In this document: positions 5,914 to 9,920 of the stretch, in pieces
Layout of the letters: the number at the start of each line of letters is the position of its first letter
Numbering within the stretch: the stretch's first letter is position 1
Assembly: GCA_027056465.1 (NCBI GenBank)
Contig: JALUKS010000115.1
Span: forward strand, 1-9,920
Direction of reading: 5' to 3'
DNA from: Sulfurimonas sp.
GTDB taxonomy: Bacteria > Campylobacterota > Campylobacteria > Campylobacterales > Sulfurimonadaceae
Length of the DNA: 9,920 bases
Notes under the pieces: generated by a model
Database searches by the model: none
The model's input: only the letters and a program-made list of their open reading frames with translations
Told to the model about the DNA's origin: nothing
Position numbers and translations under genes: made by a program

Positions 5914-7890
5914 TTAGATTTTAAATTTACTGAGTTCAGTTTCAAGCATATTAGAGTCTTGAGAGAGAGCTTCTGCACTACTTGCAACATTTTCTCTTAA
6001 TCCACTATTTTTATTAGAAAGTGTAATAATCTCATCCATAGTTGAGATAAGATTTTTTGTTTTTGTAGCTATATATGTACTCTTATACATCACTTCACTT
6101 GCTTGCTTTTCAGTTGAAGTAAGGTTCTCTTTTGTCTCTTGGGATGCAGTGATTATCTCTTGAGTCGATTCTGCGATATTGTTCATATTTTTTGATGTTA
6201 ATGACGTTTCATCTGCTATTTCAGCTACATTTTGCGTGATTAGATTTACATTTGAACTGATTTCGCTTAGACTCTTTTGTGTGCGTTCAGCTAGCTTTCT
6301 CACCTCATCCGCAACAACAGCAAAACCACGACCATGCTCACCTGCACGTGCAGCCTCTATAGCAGCATTAAGTGCAAGAAGATTTGTCTGGTCTGCAATA
6401 TCTGAGATAATACCTAAAACATCTTTGATGTTTTTAGCCTGATCTGTTAGAGCTTCAACTTTTTGACTTAGCTCCTCTTGATGCTCACTCCCCTCTTCAA
6501 TGACCTCAACAACAGAACTAAGCTTTGTAATAAAACCATCTATTATGTTAAATGTATTCTCTAAATCTTCTGTTACAGTAACAGTAGATTCCTCCATATC
6601 ATCGAGTTTTGAGCCAATATCTTCTACTAAAATATTAATTTCACTTATTTTTTCTTCCGTACTTTCAGAGTTTTCTGTGAGCTTTACTACAACATTGTTA
6701 AGATTTAAACTCTCATCTGATGTACCTGAAGAGACAGACTTCGCATGAATAATAGTCTCTTTAAATGCCTCTATCATACCTCTAAGAGCATGAGATATTT
6801 GTGCTATTTCATCATTACCTACAACACCGATTTCACATGTTAAATCAAGTGTACTTGATACACAATTGATTTTACTCAAAGAGTCATTGACACTTCTGTT
6901 GATAGCTCTACTTATCGTTAAAATAATTATAAAAATTAAAATTGTAAAGATAAGATAACTACCAATCATGATAGCTGCATGTAGTTTTGAATCATACTCT
7001 ATCTCTTCTAACAAAAGAGTATTTTGTCTGGAGATTTCATCATCAACTTTTTTGAGAAGATTGATTTTTTTAGTTATAGTTTTGAACCACTTTTCGCTAT
7101 CAATATCAAAACCACCACTTATCGCCTTTTGTTGGGCTACAGCTCTCATTCTATTAACCTCTACAACAGATGGAGCATCCATAGCTCTTCTATAGAAAGA
7201 TTTCAGACTATCTGTTGCCATAGACATTGATGCATTTAAATAAGCATCTTGTTTTGCAACCAGCTTCATCCATTTAGCAAACATACCCTTACCAAACTTA
7301 TCTTGTGCAAATGTTCCACTTAGAACAGCTCTCTCTATCCCTGCTCTCTCTTTAGATTTTAAAAAGTTTGTATAGCAATCGAGTGCTTTAACAAGTTTTG
7401 GAGTATTTGCCAATTTTGCAGTAAGTGCAACAATATTGAGTATCTTTGCATTCATACCTGTATAGTAAGAGACTTCATCTTTAATAGTAATAGCTAAAGC
7501 ATCTATTTTAGAACGCTGCTGTGAGATTTGACTCATATCTGCACTAAATGCTCTTATCTCAGATTTGAGTTCACTTGAAAATGTATTTAAATCTAATGTT
7601 TTTAAATATAGATTCAAATCACTATTTCTCTTGTTAGTCAACTCTCGCTGATTTGGTAATATCTGTAGGAATTTTTTACCTTTAGAGCCTAAGTAACCAG
7701 CAGATGCACCCCGCTCTTTTTGTGTCTCATGAATAAGAAGACTCAACTTCTGAGAAAGAACATTTAGCTCTTTTGCTTGTACAATAGTCTCTCTTTCACT
7801 ATATGCCTTTTTAATTGTCAAACCTAAGATTACAAGAGAAAAAGAGACTACAAGTATTAGAATTATATTGAGTTTGTATTTGATTGTCAT
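5914..7890 (-). CDS. Methyl-accepting chemotaxis-type receptor with a NIT (nitrate/nitrite-sensing) domain
   Basis: 658 residues. A membrane helix at about 7-27 and a second at about 305-328 bracket a periplasmic NIT-family helical domain (about 35-300). That domain carries both family motifs, IHETQKERGASAGYLGS near 53-69 and KERAGIERAVLSGTFA near 179-194. NIT domains bind nitrate or nitrite in the studied cases, but the ligand here is not proven. A HAMP-like segment (about 329-382) leads into a long coiled-coil signalling domain. Its tip, IADQTNLLALNAAIEAARAGEHGRGFAVVADEVRKLAERT (split here at about 496-514 and 515-534), is the canonical CheA/CheW contact region. There is no C-terminal CheR/CheB-tethering pentapeptide; the protein ends SKFKI. 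The gene lies 3 nt after the STAS-like gene and 2 nt before the phosphatase/kinase gene, so it probably acts with them. It may feed a partner-switching circuit, chemotaxis, or both. Domain calls are firm; the link to the phosphatase is inference. Confidence 0.9.
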   Translation of the reverse strand: MTIKYKLNIILILVVSFSLVILGLTIKKAYSERETIVQAKELNVLSQKLSLLIHETQKERGASAGYLGSKGKKFLQILPNQRELTNKRNSDLNLYLKTLDLNTFSSELKSEIRAFSADMSQISQQRSKIDALAITIKDEVSYYTGMNAKILNIVALTAKLANTPKLVKALDCYTNFLKSKERAGIERAVLSGTFAQDKFGKGMFAKWMKLVAKQDAYLNASMSMATDSLKSFYRRAMDAPSVVEVNRMRAVAQQKAISGGFDIDSEKWFKTITKKINLLKKVDDEISRQNTLLLEEIEYDSKLHAAIMIGSYLIFTILIFIIILTISRAINRSVNDSLSKINCVSSTLDLTCEIGVVGNDEIAQISHALRGMIEAFKETIIHAKSVSSGTSDESLNLNNVVVKLTENSESTEEKISEINILVEDIGSKLDDMEESTVTVTEDLENTFNIIDGFITKLSSVVEVIEEGSEHQEELSQKVEALTDQAKNIKDVLGIISDIADQTNLLALNAAIEAARAGEHGRGFAVVADEVRKLAERTQKSLSEISSNVNLITQNVAEIADETSLTSKNMNNIAESTQEIITASQETKENLTSTEKQASEVMYKSTYIATKTKNLISTMDEIITLSNKNSGLRENVASSAEALSQDSNMLETELSKFKI

Positions 7891-7893
7891 TAT

Positions 7894-8181
7894 TTAGACT
7901 TTTTTAGCATTAAATACAGAGTCTAAGTTCAAATCCTCAAGAAGTTCCATAAGCATAGCATCACCTATACTCATATTGATTTTAATACCATCTTTTAAAA
8001 CTAACTTATTAAGATACCCAATAACAGAAGAGGTAATTGAAAGGGAATCTTTTATTAGCATATTGATCTCTTTATGACTACCTACCATATTATTTAATGA
8101 AGTTTTTATCTCTTGGTAGTCATTAACACTTTTAATATTACCAACAATTGTGATAGAGTTTGCAGATGTTGTTATTTGCAT
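7894..8181 (-). CDS. STAS-like anti-sigma-factor-antagonist-type protein
   Basis: 95 residues, soluble, no signal peptide. The order of elements matches a STAS domain: an opening strand SITIVGNI (9-16), a helix near 21-33, a strand INMLIK (39-44), the phosphoacceptor region SITSSVIGYL (48-57), a strand IKINMSI (66-72) and a closing helix LMELLEDLNLDSVF (77-90). Against SpoIIAA-type antagonists the alignment is gap-free around this site (DSSGLG against TSSVIG), so S51 or S52 could be the phosphorylated residue, but the preceding aspartate is a threonine (T50). T-S-S also occurs in the SiaC-type antagonists, where a threonine is phosphorylated, so T50 is another candidate. It is first in an operon that also encodes a chemoreceptor and a phosphatase/kinase, which fits a role as their shared substrate. 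ATG 8181 has an AAGG site about 6 nt upstream. Sequence similarity is weak and the call rests partly on context. Confidence 0.72.
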   Translation of the reverse strand: MQITTSANSITIVGNIKSVNDYQEIKTSLNNMVGSHKEINMLIKDSLSITSSVIGYLNKLVLKDGIKINMSIGDAMLMELLEDLNLDSVFNAKKV

Positions 8182-8207
8182 TGTAAGCCTTTAATTAATA
8201 TGCATAA

Positions 8208-8237
8208 ATTATATCTAAAATAAAATTAAAAAATCAA
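8208..8237 (-). promoter_or_regulatory. Sigma-70-type promoter of the STAS-chemoreceptor-phosphatase operon
   Basis: On the minus strand TTGATT (8237-8232, 4 of 6 with consensus) is separated by 18 bases from a perfect TATAAT (8213-8208). The predicted start near 8201 gives a leader of about 20 nt with an AAGG ribosome binding site before ATG 8181. The -35 begins only 2 nt past the rarA stop codon. Two small palindromes, TATGCATA (8199-8206) and TTAATTAA (8191-8198), lie over the predicted start point and leader and could be a protein-binding site. No terminator separates rarA from this promoter. Confidence 0.65.
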
Positions 8238-8238
8238 T

Positions 8239-9417
8239 TTATTCGCTAAGAGTCTCTAGCCAATCTTTCATCTTCTTCTCATATCCTATACTTTTGAGTC
8301 TCACAAATTGAATATTTTTACTTAAATACTCCTGCTTTACATAGCCACCAAAATCATGTGGATAGAGATAGCCCTCATTTGATTGTCTGATATTTGGAGG
8401 GATTTCCATAAGATTACCATCTCTTACTGACTCTAACGCAGCGTTTATAGCTAAGTATGCAGAGTTAGATTTGGGAGAGGCACAGAGATAGATAACTGCT
8501 TGGGCTAAGATAATCCTCGCTTCAGGGTAACCTATCTTACTTACAGAAGTGAGGCATGATGTTGTGAGTGTAAGTGCTTGAGGGTTTGCATTGCCCACAT
8601 CTTCACTCGCCAAAATAACCAAACGCCGTGCTATAAAATCAGCCGACTCCCCACCCTCTATAAGTCGAGCAAGATAGTAGATACTCGCGTTTTCATCACT
8701 CCCCCGTATCGACTTGATAAGTGCAGAGATAAGGTCATAATGCACCCCAGCTTCACTACTCCCAGCCTGCAAGGCATTTGGTCGAAGAGATTTCAGCATC
8801 TCTATCGTTATAGTCGTTTCAAGATTTGAAGCGAACTCTAGGAGTTTGAGCATCGCTCGCGCATCCCCTCCACTACTCGCTACAAGATACTCTTTTGCCT
8901 CTTCATCCATCTCCAAAGAGCCATACTCTATGGCACGACTTAAGAGCTTTGCTAAACTTGCATTTGAGATAGCCTTTAGCTCAAAAAGCATAGAACGCGA
9001 ACGGATAGCCGAAGTGAGAGAGAAAAAAGGGTTTTCAGTCGAAGCACCGATAACTAGCACAGAGTTATTTTCCATCACAGGAAGCAGAACCTCTTGCTGA
9101 TTTTTTGCTAAACGGTGGACTTCATCTATGAAAATAAGAGGTTTTTGCAGAGCATTTTTATACTGCTCAAAGATTTTACGGAGTTGGTCTATCTTGAGAC
9201 TTGTAGCATTGAACTCATAAAAAGGTAACTCCATAACTTTGGCGATAATTCGAGCGATGGAGGTCTTGCCCGTACCTGCTGGACCATAAAAAAAGCTATG
9301 CCCAAGAGCAAACTTCTCACAGAGTGTGCGAAGTGGCGCACCCTCAGCGCTTAAATGCTCCTGCCCTACAAGTTCATCAAAGTTTTTTGCACGAAGGAGT
9401 TGTGTAAAATCAGCCAT
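8239..9417 (-). CDS. rarA: RarA/MgsA, AAA+ ATPase of replication-fork maintenance
   Basis: 392 residues, cytoplasmic. RarA (also MgsA; related to eukaryotic WRNIP1) is a clamp-loader-like AAA+ ATPase that acts at stalled replication forks and interacts with SSB. The N-terminus has the family's VGQEHL (17-22). Walker A is GPAGTGKT (45-52) and Walker B is LIFIDEVHR with D98-E99. Sensor 1 lies in GASTENPFFSL, and the arginine finger region SAIRSRS follows. The C-terminal part carries the helical tetramerisation region, including SIRGSDENASIYYLARLIEGG and LASEDVGNANPQAL, both diagnostic of RarA and not of RuvB or DnaX. It is somewhat shorter than the E. coli protein (about 447), mainly at the N-terminus. 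I start at ATG 9417, preceded by a GGGGG run (9428-9424) at 6-nt spacing; ATG 9432 is in frame but has no ribosome binding site and lies inside an inverted repeat. The neighbouring peroxidase is in the same direction but appears functionally unrelated. Confidence 0.94.
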   Translation of the reverse strand: MADFTQLLRAKNFDELVGQEHLSAEGAPLRTLCEKFALGHSFFYGPAGTGKTSIARIIAKVMELPFYEFNATSLKIDQLRKIFEQYKNALQKPLIFIDEVHRLAKNQQEVLLPVMENNSVLVIGASTENPFFSLTSAIRSRSMLFELKAISNASLAKLLSRAIEYGSLEMDEEAKEYLVASSGGDARAMLKLLEFASNLETTITIEMLKSLRPNALQAGSSEAGVHYDLISALIKSIRGSDENASIYYLARLIEGGESADFIARRLVILASEDVGNANPQALTLTTSCLTSVSKIGYPEARIILAQAVIYLCASPKSNSAYLAINAALESVRDGNLMEIPPNIRQSNEGYLYPHDFGGYVKQEYLSKNIQFVRLKSIGYEKKMKDWLETLSE

Positions 9418-9426
9418 AAAAAGCCC

Positions 9427-9447
9427 CCACATATTCTAAATATGTGG
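9427..9447. repeat. Perfect 9-bp inverted repeat just upstream of rarA
   Basis: CCACATATT (9427-9435) and AATATGTGG (9439-9447) pair perfectly around a 3-base loop. The repeat lies between the peroxidase stop and the rarA start, covers the predicted rarA transcription start and includes the first two bases of its G-rich ribosome binding site. It could be a terminator for the peroxidase transcript, although the T-run on the minus strand begins only 4 nt after the stem. It could also be an operator for a dimeric repressor at rarA. If transcription starts near 9442, the rarA message would not contain the whole stem, which favours the DNA-level reading. Confidence 0.6.
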
Positions 9448-9448
9448 T

Positions 9449-9476
9449 ATTTTAGCGTAACTCGCGTTTAGTTCAA
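9449..9476 (-). promoter_or_regulatory. Candidate rarA promoter
   Basis: On the minus strand TTGAAC (9476-9471, 4 of 6) is followed after 16 bases by TAAAAT (9454-9449, 5 of 6). The predicted start is near 9442, about 25 nt before the rarA ATG. The -35 lies in the last codons of the peroxidase gene. The match is moderate, and cotranscription from the peroxidase gene remains possible. Confidence 0.45.
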
Positions 9477-9920
9477 ATTAGGTTTTGGTGTCGTAGGTGT
9501 TGAAGCTGGAAGCATAGGCATCATCATGTGAGGTTTTTTCCCTGTTAATGCACCTAAAAATGCTTCGATAGAGTCTGCTTGTTTATCAGAGATTTTTGCT
9601 CCAAGCTGAATACGTCCCATCTCTTTGATAGCATCTTTTAAATTCCAAATCATACCATTATGAAAATAGGGTGCAGTCTCAGTAATATTTCTAAGTGTAG
9701 GCACTTTTACCATACCATTTTTATCACCTTTAAAGTCACCTGTACTCATATACTTGTAAGTAGCCGTAACATTAAATGCACCCATTTCACCACCAAGAGC
9801 AACACCATTATGACATGATGCACAACCAATTTCGATGAAAGTTTTCATGCCCTCTTTCTGTTTTGCATTTAAAGCCTCTTTATAGCCGTTCATATAAGCA
9901 TCAAAAGGTGCAGGTGTCAC
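9468..9920 (-). CDS. Di-haem cytochrome c peroxidase, C-terminal part (partial)
   Basis: 151 codons remain; the 5' part lies beyond the right edge, and the GTG at the border is an internal valine codon, not a start. Bacterial cytochrome c peroxidases of the CcpA/MauG family are periplasmic and reduce hydrogen peroxide to water with electrons from cytochrome c. The fragment holds the second, electron-transfer haem site C-A-S-C-H (residues 34-38 of the fragment), followed by HNGVALGGEM. The family block VPTLRNITETAPYFHNGMIWNLKDAI is also present (shown here as VPTLRNITETAP then YFHNGMIW). A methionine in KEMGRIQLG is a candidate sixth haem ligand, and the usual end IEAFLGALTGKKP follows. After it is an unusual tail, HMMMPMLPAS and a Pro/Thr-rich end. 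The first haem motif and the signal peptide are not in the window. The family call is firm; the exact subgroup is not. Confidence 0.9.
   Translation of the reverse strand: MTPAPFDAYMNGYKEALNAKQKEGMKTFIEIGCASCHNGVALGGEMGAFNVTATYKYMSTGDFKGDKNGMVKVPTLRNITETAPYFHNGMIWNLKDAIKEMGRIQLGAKISDKQADSIEAFLGALTGKKPHMMMPMLPASTPTTPKPNLN

Noticed and set aside
6179..7230. Several plus-strand open frames opposite the chemoreceptor gene
   Set aside because: They are antisense shadows with hydrophobic, low-complexity translations and no ribosome binding sites; the minus-strand protein has clear domains throughout.
8578..9100. Plus-strand open frames opposite rarA
   Set aside because: They have no recognisable motif and are opposite conserved AAA+ coding sequence.
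1..9920. CRISPR array, tRNA or rRNA gene, insertion sequence, or prophage genes
   Set aside because: No regularly spaced repeats, cloverleaf-like sequence, transposase or phage protein was seen; the spacers between genes are all shorter than about 85 bases.

Overview
The window looks like a chromosomal segment of a Campylobacterota bacterium of the Sulfurimonas/Sulfuricurvum type. This is inferred from the low GC content, very tight gene packing, a futalosine-pathway menaquinone gene beside a malic enzyme, a short RarA, a di-haem cytochrome c peroxidase, and a NIT-domain chemoreceptor next to a SpoIIE-type phosphatase. No tRNA, rRNA, CRISPR array or insertion sequence is visible. All genes are on the minus strand except mqnA.

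Region 1 (1-2573, minus) is an overlapping three-gene unit. It encodes a TonB-dependent outer-membrane receptor, a small secreted periplasmic protein, and the start of a membrane-anchored sensor that runs off the left edge. The genes are coupled by a 1-nt TAATG overlap and an 11-nt overlap, which suggests an outer-membrane to periplasm to inner-membrane relay. The receptor gene is broken: a 7-bp unit is present in one copy too many at 1145-1164. Removing one copy restores an uninterrupted receptor of about 634 residues. This is either a recent inactivation or a phase-variable switch.

Region 2 (2574-4649) holds mqnA (plus; menaquinone via futalosine) and a NADP-type malic enzyme (minus). They converge with interlocked stop codons inside a perfect 8-bp inverted repeat. 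mqnA has a TATAAT so close to its start codon that its message may be leaderless. The malic enzyme has its own good promoter and ribosome binding site.

Region 3 (4646-8237, minus) is the most interesting part. It is a compact operon with 2-3 nt gaps and its own promoter. It encodes a STAS-like anti-sigma-antagonist-type protein, a NIT-domain methyl-accepting chemotaxis-type receptor, and a protein fusing a SpoIIE/PP2C phosphatase to an RsbW-like HATPase kinase. All the parts of a partner-switching circuit are present except the final target. The membrane sensor is a chemoreceptor-type protein where related systems have a receiver domain or a HAMP domain. The STAS protein has T-S-S where the family usually has D-S-S.

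Region 4 (8239-9920, minus) holds rarA, an AAA+ ATPase of replication-fork maintenance, and the C-terminal half of a di-haem cytochrome c peroxidase cut by the right edge. A perfect 9-bp inverted repeat lies between them, over the predicted rarA start point and part of its ribosome binding site.
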